Shown here: in pieces, positions 11,803 to 22,954 of the stretch | Numbering within the stretch: position 1 is the first letter of the stretch | Layout of the letters: each line of letters starts with the position of its first letter | Assembly: GCA_027422505.1 (NCBI GenBank) | Contig: JAPQWV010000122.1 | Coordinates: forward strand, 1,054,001-1,118,000 | DNA from: Craterostigma plantagineum | Taxonomy: Eukaryota; Streptophyta; Magnoliopsida; Lamiales; Linderniaceae | Direction of reading: 5' to 3' | DNA length: 64,000 bases | The notes under the pieces: generated by a model | Told to the model about the DNA's origin: nothing | Databases searched by the model: none | The model's input: only the letters and a program-made list of their open reading frames with translations | Translations under genes and position numbers: made by a program

Positions 11803-12654
11803 TTCTCTGCTCACGTGAATGTAAGGAAACTAAGTACGCATTAAAAGACGGTACATTATTTATTCAGAGGGTTCGATATAAGGATACCTCGCACTTTTCT
11901 TTTTTTGCAAGGTCACTGTTATATACTCTCTCTTTTCCTAAATACATTATACATATCTTGTTTTTCAATACGAGTCGTTTTAGTTTCATATGTGTAAAGA
12001 ACCTCTTATTCATATTTACATATGACTTTTAGAAGAAACTTCAAGACACAGCCCCACTATATTTAAAAAATATTTATTTCGAACGTTACAGGTACTAATG
12101 AAGGAAAAATAGAACAAACGCGTATGCTCTCCTCCAAAAGATTTTAAAGAGATTATGACAGCATAAAGGGCAGAATCTAATTAGCATCTTATCACAAGAA
12201 ATTACACTGATAAATAAGAATGTAACTAGCTGCAAAATAAGTCTGGTTACCGCGTTTCATTAGAACATGACTCATGAAAATATATTCTTTAAAAAACCCA
12301 TTGTCTTTCGATGGATTGTTAGATAATTGGATACTATTCCTTACCATGGCATTCAATTTTAAAGCATACAAATACATTGTGAACCGAACATATATGTCAC
12401 CAAAATTTAACCATTTTTTACCTCTATTGATATATAAGCTAATACACACTAAGTATTGGTAAATGACCCCTTTACATCTAAAAGTTGAAATCGGTGAAAG
12501 TATACTATCTTATATAATCTTAGATGGTAATTTCTTTTTAGTGCTAATTAAGTTTCATGCCACAAAAGATGTTTCAAGTTAGGTTTCATGCCTCTGTCAA
12601 AAATTTTTAGTGAAAGGACCCGATTTTTGTAAAATTTAGAGATAAGGACCTAAA
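11803..12654. other. Intergenic DNA, nothing recognised
   Basis: AT-rich sequence with short overlapping open frames on both strands and no domain similarity. Its last part (from about 12540) resembles the flank of the dispersed repeat family at 8.8 and 34.6 kb. Confidence 0.4.
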
Positions 12655-12830
12655 ATTTACGCAAGTGTTATACAATGTATATGAACTCGTATCGGACTAT
12701 CGTTTTTGTTATTACAGAACAATGAAGTGGTATTGCATAAGGATGAAGTGGTACTGCAGAACGATGAGTTGGTACTGCAGAACCATGAAGTGGTACTGAA
12801 AACTACTTAAGTGTATCGGATCCTTAAAAC
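12655..12830. repeat. Dispersed minisatellite-bearing repeat, copy B
   Basis: Contains four near-copies of a 22-25 bp unit built on GATGAAGTGGTACTGCAGAA between about 12715 and 12800. The flanking words mention no gene but match the flanks of copies A and C. Confidence 0.65.
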
Positions 12831-12895
12831 TAAAATTTTTCTGACGGGGCTGAAACCTAAATGAAACTTATATTGGAGCCTTACATCAAATTGCC

Positions 12896-12948
12896 CCTTC
12901 TTTTTATTGGGTGGGGCATCACCTTCTTTTTATTGGGTGGGGCATCAG
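12896..12948. repeat. Two-copy 26-bp direct repeat
   Basis: The unit CTTCTTTTTATTGGGTGGGG followed by CATCA occurs twice head to tail. Confidence 0.8.
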
Positions 12949-13890
12949 CATGAGAGTTCTTATACCATATTAAATCATCAAATTCACCTAGAAGCTATTT
13001 ATGAGTTTCATAAGAGCCACTAATTTGTGGTTCAAATTTAAATTTCAAAAGTTCTCAAAACTCTTCAAGGGACTATTAGATACAAAATTTTGTTCAATGA
13101 TAGAAATACTTTTCCAGTCAAATCTGGATCTTGCTCCCCATGGCGGTATTCCTGTCAACAGACTGCATTATACTGCATTATACTAGTTTGTAAAAATTTC
13201 TTGTTTCTCAAACATATGTTTATAAGGAACAAATGAGGCATTTTTTTCCTTAAAGAATGTTGCGTTATCGGATGCATGCAACACAAAAAACATTTACATT
13301 TTCTGCACCTTGTTAAATGAACAGTACAAAGGATTCCAGTTACAGTAATAGGAGTGCTTAGCGAAGAAGTAATGTGAGAAAAGAATTATTCGTTATGGGT
13401 TGGCACCCTTTAAGTTTGCGCGTTCGAACTAATCAAGGAATAAGAAAAGAAAACAAAAAGGGAAAAGAAACAAAAGCAGAGAACAACCCACATGTATAAT
13501 GTTGTATATGATCGATTGTTCAAAATAGGTAAAATGGTCGATTATTTTTATACCTTTCTGGTCAAAACTTCTATCTAACTTGATATCGTAATGTTTGTTA
13601 ATTTAAAACGATACATGCCCACGTGATTAGTCTCGTGGAAGTCAAATCGCTCTATAATCGAAAATATGATTCACATTCACTTCATACTTAATCGGAGTTC
13701 AAAACTACAGTGATTTTTTATCGTCATTTTAGTATTGAATTTATCTACGATACAAATAATTTAATAAGTTTTTTTTTTTATCATATAGTTTCATTTTCTA
13801 ACATCTCTAAAAGAGTAGCCAACCTAGTAGAAAGAATGGTTACAAAAAAATGACCCCTCCATATTACTCCGACCTGCCACCAACCATTCC
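12949..13890. other. Upstream intergenic region of the pectin methylesterase
   Basis: AT-rich with no coding signal. A possible open frame at 13001-13186 has no support. This stretch probably holds the distal promoter of the pectin methylesterase. Confidence 0.4.
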
Positions 13891-13900
13891 TCTATATATA
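13891..13900 (+). promoter_or_regulatory. Candidate TATA box of pectin methylesterase
   Basis: TCTATATATA lies 180 bp upstream of the start codon at 14080. That would give a 5' leader of roughly 150 bases. It is followed by a CT- and CA-rich leader without long open frames in phase with the gene. Confidence 0.5.
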
Positions 13901-14079
13901 TTAACATCTCCTCATCAAATCACTATCTTCCACACATATTTGTTCCCTTCATTAACTAACACAGAAAAAAAGAATCACAATAATCGGTTTCCCTGCATTT
14001 TTTTCGCTCCACCACCACAGTACATGCATGCTAACAACAAATAGCTATTCTCAAAGTTCTCCACACACAAAAGCAAATA

Positions 14080-15980
14080 ATGGCCTCTTCCACATCATCC
14101 AGTAAGTTTCTTCTCCTTGCAATAATGCTTCTTTTTTCTCTAACCTTTATGAAGTGCAGCAGCGAATCCCTTCAAGTCTCACCTTCCAAGTTCGGCGACT
14201 CAGTGACGTCAACCATAACCATATTAAGGCAAGCGATGTCTGCGATTTCAAAGTTGAGCGGCCTTATAAGCGATTTCAGGCTTAGCAACGCCATCAACGA
14301 TTGCCTCGAACTCATGGATATGACCATCGATGAGCTTAGCTGGACTCTCTCCGCCTCTCAAGAACCCAATAGTAGGCCACAGTTCACCGCAATTTAATTC
14401 GAGTATAATTTGTCTCTCTTTTTCTTTTTCCAATAACTGTTATTGCAGAAATGGAAATCAGCACGGGAAATTTAGGGCACGACATGAAGACGTGGCTAAG
14501 CGGGGCCCTCGTCAATCAGGACACGTGCAGAGAAGGCCTCGACGGTACGAACAACGGCATTGTCTCGAGCCTAATATCGGGAAGCGTAGACCAGGTTTCG
14601 TCGCTGGTCTACGACATGCTCAAAATGGTCGTCGATACGTCTCCACCGCCCAAGACCGGCGGCGGCGGCGAGGGCGGTCGAAGGCTCGCCTCTGGCGGCG
14701 GAAAATTCCCGAGGTGGCTCAAGTCGCGCGATCGAAAGCTGCTTCAGCCGACGGATGCCGACGCCGCGGACGGCGCGGACGCGGTGGTCGCTCAGGACGG
14801 AACGGGAAACTACACGACGATCGCGGACGCGATTCGCGATGCGCCCGATTTCAGTCACGAGAGGTACGTCGTCTACGTGAAGAAGGGCGTGTACGAGGAG
14901 TACGTCGAGGTGGGTAAGAAGAAGTGGAACATCATGCTGATCGGGGATGGGATTGATGCTACCGTTATTACGGGCAATCGTAACTACGTCGACGGGTGGA
15001 CTACTTATCGTTCCGCAACATTCGGTAAGTTTTAGAGATCTGTATTTGTTGGTAAGGTTGTCCCTAAGGGCAAGGCCTAGTGGTTAGGCCCGAGGCAATT
15101 GAAGTAGTAGGTCTTAGTTTCGATTTCACTAGGGACCTTAGACTTTCAATATTGAGCCGAAGGTCATTCTCAACTGATCCCAGTGATTAGCCAGCCTCAT
15201 CTTTCGAGTATGTGGTGCAATCCCATAGTCGATTTAGTAGAGGTGATAGTTATTTTTTTTTTTAATTCTGTCTAACGCAATAAATATACAGCTGTTAAGG
15301 GCCAGGGATTCATAGCTCGGGACATAACGTTCGAGAACACGGCGGGGCCCGAGAAGCACCAGGCCGTAGCCTATCGAACCGACTCTGACCTATCCGTGCT
15401 ATACCGTTGCGCCGTCAAAGGGTTCCAAGACACGCTATACGCGCACTCCCAACGCCAGTTCTACAGAGAGTGTGAGATCTACGGCACGGTGGACTTCATC
15501 TTCGGGGACGGAGCCGTCGTCTTCCAAAACTGCCTCCTAACGGCAATTCAAGGGCTTCCGAGCCAGAAGAACATGATCACGGCCCAGGGCCGTACGGATC
15601 CCCTCGAGAACACCGGGTTTTCCATACAGTACTGCAACATAACTGTCGACTCGGGCGTGTTGAACACCACGGAGACCTACTTGGGCCGGCCTTGGAAGCT
15701 GTATTCGAGGACGGTGGTCATGCAGTCGTACATAAGTGGTGCCGTTAGGCCCGAGGGTTGGTTGGAGTGGAACGGGGATTTTGCTTTGGACACTCTCTTT
15801 TACGGAGAGTACATGAATTACGGGCCCGGCTCGGGCTTGGAGAGCAGGGTGAGGTGGCCCGGATTTCGAGTCTTTAACAGCTCGGACGAGGCGAGTAACT
15901 TTACGGTTTCGCGGTTTATTATCGGGAACTCTTGGTTGCCTTCTACCGGGGTTAAGTACACTGCCGACTTGGCAGCTTGA
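14080..15980 (+). CDS. Pectin methylesterase, type I with inhibitor-like pro-domain
   Basis: Removes methyl esters from homogalacturonan in the cell wall, releasing methanol and changing wall stiffness. Exons 14080-14371, 14449-15024 and 15292-15980 join in phase to 518 residues. Order: signal peptide ([17 protein letters not shown]...), PMEI-type pro-domain (about residues 30-180) with conserved Cys including NQDTC, a basic processing site (RDRKLLQ) and the catalytic domain. Catalytic marks: GVYEEYV, QDTLYAH, DFIFGD (usually DFIFGN) and LGRPWK. The catalytic Asp of QDTL and DFIFG and the Arg of LGRPW are present. The start is the only Met before the signal peptide. Exon 2 is unusually GC-rich with a Gly run (GGGGEGG) between pro-domain and catalytic domain. 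Intron 2 holds a SINE-like insertion. The gene appears intact. Confidence 0.95.
15060..15265 (+). mobile_element. tRNA-derived SINE-like sequence in intron 2
   Basis: Within the second intron of the pectin methylesterase, TAGTGGTTAGG (15078-15088) matches an RNA polymerase III box A. AGTTTCGATTT (about 15116-15126) matches a degenerate box B about 38 bp downstream, the spacing of tRNA-derived SINE heads. The segment ends in a T-rich run. Target duplications were not identified. Confidence 0.5.
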
Positions 15981-16609
15981 AGATGAGTTAAGTAGTGTAT
16001 CTTGCTTTGTGTATGAGTATTTTGGTGCATTTTTGTGGTTTTTTGTTGTGTCCAACAATGGTAAGCCTAGATAACCAGCCAAACTAGCATATATGTGAGA
16101 GATTGAAAGTAAAGTATTTATTGAGCACAAGCCCATTATTATTTCCGGGCAAGGTTAAGGTAGGGTAGGACTCGACTGTAGGTATGATGTCAAGATGTTG
16201 CTATTTCAAAGTAAAAGTTTCATACTGTTATAAGGGTGAACTTATTTGTGTACACCGTTGCGCCGTAGGACGTGTTTGTCGTGGATAAGTATTTAATAAG
16301 TTGGCCGTAAATTAGGCCACCCCAATCACGCTATGACATGTACATAGTGGGTTATGCTCACTAAATGTGTAAGTAAGCACGACAGACTAAAATCAACAAC
16401 GTAATTTACACTAGGCCATTTTCATGTGTCATACTCACTAGGTAAACCTCGTAAATGTGATAGGCTCAATGTATCTTGTAGTTACGGAGGTATGATCATT
16501 CGATCATATTCCTCTTGCTCGAAGCTAACCATGTGTGGTTGGAATTCGGCAAGGTTGATCATAACTAACAATTTCGTAGCGGACACATCATAACTAGCAA
16601 TATTGCTGG
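15981..16609. other. Downstream region of pectin methylesterase
   Basis: 3' untranslated and intergenic sequence. Open frames on the minus strand across 15537-16136 are shadows of the esterase. Nothing else recognised. Confidence 0.4.
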
Positions 16610-17042
16610 AAACATAATATATAAAATTAAAAAATGATACGCTCTCTTTAAGCTTACACTTATAGGTGAAGCGACCACATTTAAAAAAAACTACACGTTA
16701 AGGCTAAACAATAAAGGAATTGGCCTAGAAGTAAGAGGCTTGTATCTGAAATGTAATATATAAAATTAAAAAATGATACACTCTCTTTAAGTTTAAACTT
16801 ATAGGTGAAGCGACCACATTTATGAAAACTACATGTTAAGGCTAAACAATAACGGAATTGGCCTAGACGCGAGGGGCTTGTATTTGAAATATAATATATA
16901 AGCCTTTAGGTATTTGCATTTAACAATACGCCTAAGACTAATAAATCGATTTGGACGTGAAGACTTGTGTTGGAAATATAATATATAAAATTCAAAAATT
17001 ATAGACTTACTAACTTTAAGCTTTTAGGTGAAGTCGAAACTT
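16610..17042. repeat. Tandem 140-bp repeat of a dispersed family
   Basis: Two close copies and a third partial copy of a unit containing ATAATATATAAAATT, AAATGATAC, TTTAAGCTT and TAGGTGAAGC. The first two start near 16613 and 16754. The same words in the same order occur in two introns of the ABCG transporter (25655-25842 and 28110-28362). Class unknown; possibly LTR- or SINE-derived. Confidence 0.7.
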
Positions 17043-17410
17043 CAAACAAATATTTTGAATTTGGAGTCTATATTTCAGCTACTAGCAAAAGTAATGATAA
17101 TAGTTAACAAGGTGAGAACTGAGGAATGAAAATGACACGAGCTAAAATCAATCAATGATTCTTTTGACAGATAAATTGGACATTTTATAACATCGTAAAG
17201 CAAGTGATTGAAAAGTTGTATATTTGCCGGTAAATTAAATAAGAGTAAAAAACCAATAAACAAAATTTGTCAGAAAAAAAAATGACATACACTACTTGCA
17301 AATTAAAAATCACAAAAGTTTTCCAATGCAGTCCCAAGAACATTATCTCACGTCACTCACCATCCACTGGCCCATCTGTGCAAGGCAAATGTCACAAAAT
17401 CAACAAAACA

Positions 17411-17441
17411 AACACACACACACACACACATATATATATAA
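17411..17441. repeat. CA/TA microsatellite
   Basis: An (AC)n run passes directly into a (TA)n run just beyond the 3' end of the SAUR gene. Confidence 0.9.
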
Positions 17442-17451
17442 TATTCAATTT

Positions 17452-17952
17452 CTAACCTGCATTAGATAGATGACCAGCTTTTAGATGATCTCTCTGATGA
17501 TTCTCCATGCAATGTAACAAATACTTGAAGGTCTCAACCTCACATGGGATCGTTAAAGCTCCACCGTGATCGAAGCCAAACTCCTCCTCGACTTTCTCGA
17601 GCAAAACCTTAAACAAAGGATCAGTGAGATAACTCGTTGGTATAATGAACCTACGAAGCTCGGGCCCCACGTACACAGCAAGGTACCCTTTGGGCACGCC
17701 ATGCGAAGGCTCGGGGCTGTGACAGCTGTCCTCGTCCGATTCGTGGGCGCTGCTCGTCCTAAGCCTACGGCTTATCTCAGGGGATATTCCATTATTACTG
17801 CTGCAAGGCTTCTGATTATTATCGTTGGAACACACTTCCTTTGGACCTAAGGTTGCGCTCTGCCATTTCTGCAAGAATTCTTTCAGGCGAACGATCTGCC
17901 TTATTCCCGTGAGCTTTGCTCCTCCTTCGTTGATGCTATTATTGTCGTCCAT
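17452..17952 (-). CDS. SAUR-like auxin-responsive protein
   Basis: A single-exon gene of 166 residues, typical of the small auxin-up RNA family. The conserved core spans about residues 80-150: [11 protein letters not shown], then RFIIPTSYL, then [18 protein letters not shown] and [14 protein letters not shown]. The N-terminal 80 residues are polar and low in complexity, with a basic [17 protein letters not shown] segment found in the longer SAUR group. Known: many SAURs inhibit PP2C-D phosphatases and so promote plasma-membrane proton pumping and growth. Which subgroup member this is cannot be decided here. The start at 17952 is the first Met and gives the full N-terminus. No intron, as is usual for SAUR genes. 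Confidence 0.93.
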   Translation of the reverse strand: MDDNNSINEGGAKLTGIRQIVRLKEFLQKWQSATLGPKEVCSNDNNQKPCSSNNGISPEISRRLRTSSAHESDEDSCHSPEPSHGVPKGYLAVYVGPELRRFIIPTSYLTDPLFKVLLEKVEEEFGFDHGGALTIPCEVETFKYLLHCMENHQRDHLKAGHLSNAG

Positions 17953-19417
17953 GGTTCGCTTCTTCTTTCCCTTTTTTCTTCTCCTGGATTTTCCAAGCTT
18001 TGATTATTATAATGTTACGCAAGATAAGTCGTCAAGATCATATGATAATGTATTTCGATCGATGCGACGTGAGCAGATGTGTTAGATGGTAGATGAGACG
18101 CAATAATAAATTAGTCATAAGCAAGTAAAGCAATCTCATTAAAAAGGTGTGCTTTTGTGTCATAAAGCTTCCCAATTTTTTGTGTAGAATACTTGCCAAA
18201 ATGGCATAAGCATGATCACTTTCGTTGGCATTTCATCATACACCTTCTTCCATCTCATGTGATTGGTAATTTACCTTTGAGTTGTACGGTAATAAAGAAA
18301 CCTTCACATGGAAAAGGTCATATGATGATATCTTCTAATGAATATCTACGATAAGACAGATTATTCTAATCATCATCAAGATAAGGAATGTCAAACGTTA
18401 ACCTATCATCATCTCTCTTATTACATGAAAGAAGGTGAACAAATCTACATCGCATATTTCCACAATCGAAGCCATGGAAGAAGAAGCAACCAACTTACGT
18501 GCGAGGAAAAACGAGAGGAATGATGAGCAAGCGGTGAAGGTCTCGAATCGATTAGAATTCCTGGGTTGCTTTTCTACCATTAAATTCCCTTTTATACAAA
18601 TAAAAGAGAAAGAGAAAAGAGAGAATTCAACGACATCGAATTTCGTTTTCAGAACTGATCATAGGATTTTTTATTTTTTTATTTTTTAACTTTTTGGGTT
18701 AATTTTGAATTTTTTTTCGCATGAATTGAAAGCGTTACAGTTTCCAAATATTTATTTGTTGGACTTCAATTCTCTTCGGACGAAATTTAGGATCGATGTG
18801 TTGTACTAAGCTTCGTTTCTAGAAAAGTAGAAAAAAATAAATAAAAGTGAAATCGTTAATGGCCGAGTAGCTTTGATAATATTCATATAATATCAACATG
18901 TGAAAAGAATCCAAGATAACTATGTAGTATCGGATCAAAATAAAAGGTTGGTGAAATCAAGTAAATAACATATTATAGTAACACAATATAACATTATATA
19001 TTAGACTACATTGTATCGAAACAAACCGCTAACATTATTAAGTACCACGGAAAAGTTAATTTGAGTCGTAAAATCAGGATTTCAACTACATAATAGTCAC
19101 ATTATGTGTATATTGTGTACTTTATCAAGACATTTTCTTTTATCATTTTTCTATTTTCATTGTGCTTATGGTTACTAATACATTTGTATAAAAGTAAACT
19201 CTTACTATATTTGAGCATATTATATCATATAAGGTTTTTTGACATCTTTGAAACATATTCAATCTTGTACTGATTTTATTTTACTTAGAAATTTCTAACA
19301 ATATAATTTTAACTCGTAACACAAATAATATAGATGAATCATTGATATTTATGATATTATACTACTGAAAAGAAACGGATACAACAATATGTTTCAGTCA
19401 TATTACCTTCACCTTTT
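17953..19417. other. Intergenic region upstream of the SAUR gene
   Basis: The minus-strand SAUR promoter should lie here. Short open frames at 18338-18689 and 18398-18580 overlap one another on opposite strands and show no domain. The rest is AT-rich. Confidence 0.4.
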
Positions 19418-20241
19418 GGGGGTGTTTATCTCTGGTGATCCAACATAAAGGTGATACTCACATCACCGTCACCGTGATGTGGATATCGTCCTGATGTGGA
19501 TCAATATGATATGTCATCACTGTGTTTGTTTTCGGGAGATACTTCATTTTGCATATCATTGTTATATTGGAATATTGTATTTGTTTAATTCGCAGTGATG
19601 TCTGGGGTGATGTTGTGTAAATGTCATATTTAACCTTATGTATATTATGTAGGAAAAGTAGTTTAACATGTTCATTTGAGGTAATATTTAACATGATAGT
19701 TACTAATATTTGAAAATCAAGTATTATTGCTAAGCTTATAAGCATGTTATATAATTCATCAATAGATTTATTATATACTTTAGAATTTAAACATAGATTT
19801 TTAACCAATTATTAATTATAAGTATTTTATAATTCTTCAATATAATTATTTTATTTTTTAAGTTTTAATGGATTAATCAATTATTAATATAAGTATTTTC
19901 TATTCAACATAATTCTTTTATTTTTTAAAATATAATTTTCTTAAGATTAAAATATGTTGATTATGTAATTTATAGGAGTAAAGGTATATAAGGAATGCAT
20001 ATTAAAAGATAACAGATAATTTTGTCCAAAGAAATATTGAAAATACCACCCCCATCACGGTGATGGAGGATCACCTGCTTTTGGGGTGATCCAAAAGATG
20101 GAATATCACCCCGTTTTGATCAACTCGGTGATCTTCCATCACGGTTATGGTTCACCACCTACGCTAAACAAACGCGGTGATTAGGAAGCGATGGAAGGAT
20201 CACGGTGATGTTTTTGATGATCACTCCGAAACAAACACCCC
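19418..20241. mobile_element. TIR transposon (MITE-like), GGGGTGTTTG family, copy 1
   Basis: The ends are inverted: the left is GGGGGTGTTTATCTCTGGTG and the right complements to GGGGTGTTTGTTTCGGAGTG. Subterminal regions are full of ATCACGGTGAT and GGTGATCC palindromic words in both orientations. The interior is AT-rich, about 824 bp in total, with no open frame resembling a transposase. A second member is at 46552-47235. The TIR resembles PIF/Harbinger-type MITEs, but no clear TTA duplication was found. Confidence 0.75.
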
Positions 20242-21236
20242 ATGTTAGAATGAAAGTGTCACTTCCGCGTCACATAGTGAAAATTTTTTGAACAATAATA
20301 ATGTTACTTTATTATTTGACTTCTAGCCTCGACCCATTTTCTCTCTCCTATTTTAAATATATATAATATAGAGTATTATATTACATGAGTCATTAATAAT
20401 ATAACAGCGCTTAGTTGGATGATAGAGAAAAAAACTAAGGTCCAAATCACAATTCTGCACGCGTGTTAATTCCGTCCTTAAATTGCTCTTTTTATTAAAC
20501 TTACATGACTAAAAATGTTCCATTTAATTAAGGTGTCCTGAAATCCCCAGCACCCCAAATATAGGGGACTAAAAAATTAATAAGCCCCATCTTCGTTTAG
20601 AAATTATTCAATTGTGCAGTTGAAAATCTGTGGTGAGAATTGTAAATGATCAGCCAGCCAGCTTATTAACTGTATTGTCGGCGGAGTTTTTTATTATGAG
20701 TGAACGCAGACTGCTTTTACCTATTTTCTTATATTCGGTTGGTAAGTAAGTATAGGCAGCCTACATTTGAAGTTGGGTCCTTCGTATTATTTATTAGATG
20801 ATGTCGACATTTTTTATTCTTGCTAACCATTTGTGACTTGTGAGTTGTGATGTAAGAATCAAACAAAGGTCCAACCTAAGACATTCAGCCACAATCTCTA
20901 TCGTTCAAATCTCGAACCGCTTGATGTAGAATTATAAACTAGCCGTAAGTATTAAAAAACACGAGGTGTTATAAACATATTATAGTTATTAAGTATTTAA
21001 TACATACTACAATAATATAATATTAGAGAAAGGTATCAATATTTTTTGTACATGCGTATTTATAGAACAAATCTTTCAAATTATATCCTCAAAGTAAAAT
21101 ATATATCAATTATCTTAATTAGTATAGCATTACATCGAATTTTTTTATCTTCCTCTTGACGCGCCAGTCCGTACTAGTTGCATGTAGTTATTATAGGAAA
21201 CAAACCGTTATTGTCTTTTCATTAGTTGTTATAAAC
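20242..21236. other. Intergenic DNA, nothing recognised
   Basis: AT-rich DNA with scattered short repeats and no coding or RNA signal. Confidence 0.4.
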
Positions 21237-21461
21237 GAGGCAACATTTATTCCTCAATGGTAGGAATCTGTTATTGTTTTTTAGTGTATGGTTTCCAAAA
21301 TAGTAGAAAGTGATACCTAGATAAAGTGACGTGTTACTGAAATTATATATTATTACTGAGGCAACATTTATTCCTCAATGTTAAGAATCTGGTATTGTTT
21401 TGATGGTACAGTTTCCATACGAACAGAAAATGGTATCCAGATAAAGTGACTTGTTACTGAA
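21237..21461. repeat. Two-copy tandem duplication, about 120 bp
   Basis: GAGGCAACATTTATTCCTCA begins each unit (21237 and 21358). Both then continue through a similar segment ending in ATAAAGTGAC and GTTACTGAAA, with scattered mismatches, so the duplication is not recent. Confidence 0.8.
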
Positions 21462-22009
21462 AGTGAAAATGTTTGGATTTTAGGCCGCGGAAAATTTCGT
21501 TATTATTTCATGGTGATCACTCAAACCCACATTCGAATTTGTGTGAATCCACATTATTCGAGCACAAAAGTCAAGATTTCACTCGTTGTAGCAAAAATTT
21601 TCGAATTGCGTTTGAAGCATTATTCCAACACATCGAAATTTTTCGTTGGTTACGAGGACCCATGAAAAATTGAGCTCGATTTTACCTTTTTTCGATCAAT
21701 AACGTCGAAGATTTCTGAAATTTCAGGGCGTTTTTGGTGTTGTAAGAATCGTCGATCTACTCTAACTCGGACGTGAGGATGATGGCATAGGTATGTAAAT
21801 TTTCGTAATAATTGAGGGAAATGGGTCTTTTTCGCACAAATGTGTCCGTATCTCTAAGGCAAACTTGAGATGGGTCATTTAAACTTAAATTTAAAGCAAT
21901 GAAGTTTGAATTAAAATGAAAATAGCTTAAAAGTGCTGGAAACATAATTTACTCTAAGAAGAAATAATAATAGCAACCGCTTCACACAAACTCTCATTCA
22001 TGAAATCAT
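21462..22009. other. Intergenic DNA, nothing recognised
   Basis: Open frames 21473-21673 and 21757-21945 show no recognisable domain. Confidence 0.35.
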
Positions 22010-22275
22010 CTGTCCCACAAATTATGTCCCCTCTATGTCTCAATGATCAAGTACGTTGAATTTTAAATCCTATGGTTCACAAAATTTGTTTTTTATTTAT
22101 TAGTCCTTTTAATTTTCTAATCCACAAAATCATAAAATCATTGTTATTTCATGTGATTGATATAATAAAATAAATAAACACATTCAATTTATTTTTTGTT
22201 TTATGATGATCAATTTGATATATATATAACGTATATTTTTCGATAATCATAAAAATTAATTTTAACAGAGCGAGA
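22010..22275. mobile_element. MITE-like element, copy 1 (relative of 43922-44230)
   Basis: The left end CTGTCCCACAAATTATGTCC and AT-rich interior share words in the same order with the element in the glyoxal oxidase intron: CACAAAATCATAAAATCA, ATTTCATGTGAT-like, ATTATGATGATCAA. The right end is degenerate. No coding capacity. Confidence 0.5.
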
Positions 22276-22954
22276 CATATAGAATGAGAGAGGAATTTTG
22301 GTACATATGATTTCAACGGAAATTCTCAACCATCTTTTCCAAAGTTCAAAAGAAGAAGAAAAGAAAAAGTCCGACCATTCATATCGTTTTGGCGTCACTG
22401 CATTTAATGCCACAAAGACAAACCCCTTCCATTCCATGGCTGCCCACCCAACAAGTTGTACCCTAAGCTTCTCTTGCTTGTACGTTAGCTCGTCTCCCTT
22501 AAAACGTCATGTGCGACTGTGCGTATACAGCAGATTGAAGAAAGAGATAATAAAAGGACAAGTTCGAAAAACAAAAAGCAGTAAATAACGGAGGAAAGAA
22601 AACAGTATCACATCAGCAGCATGCATATAATACTTATTACAAAGGCAAAGATAGATAAGGAGGAGAAAGGGCCTTTTGCCTCATATTCAATGCAATTCTC
22701 AACTAACCCATCTCGGAAAAATTCAATTTTATTTTCTTTCTTCTCTCACGAAGCATTAATGGAATCCAACCAACAATGTTAGCTTCACTTCGGAAAGTCC
22801 ACACACACTACGTTTACATTACACGCATCTCCACCGCCTTCAACAGTCTTCCTTCTATGAGCGGCTAGAATAAAACCCCCATTGTAATTCTGACAATTTC
22901 CCAGAATCACTTGCAAAGTTGATAGCTTTTTCTTTTCTTTTTACGGTGAACTTT
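22276..22954 (+). promoter_or_regulatory. Upstream region of the ABCG transporter
   Basis: Presumed promoter and 5' leader of the ABCG32-like gene. A TATA-like word (GCATATAATA) is at about 22622-22631. Open frames 22210-22437 and 22298-22588 are opposite-strand shadows without a domain. Confidence 0.35.

Noticed and set aside
14330..14917. Long alternative open frames across the pectin methylesterase
   Set aside because: They overlap a well-supported exon in another frame, have no domain and follow its GC-rich codons.
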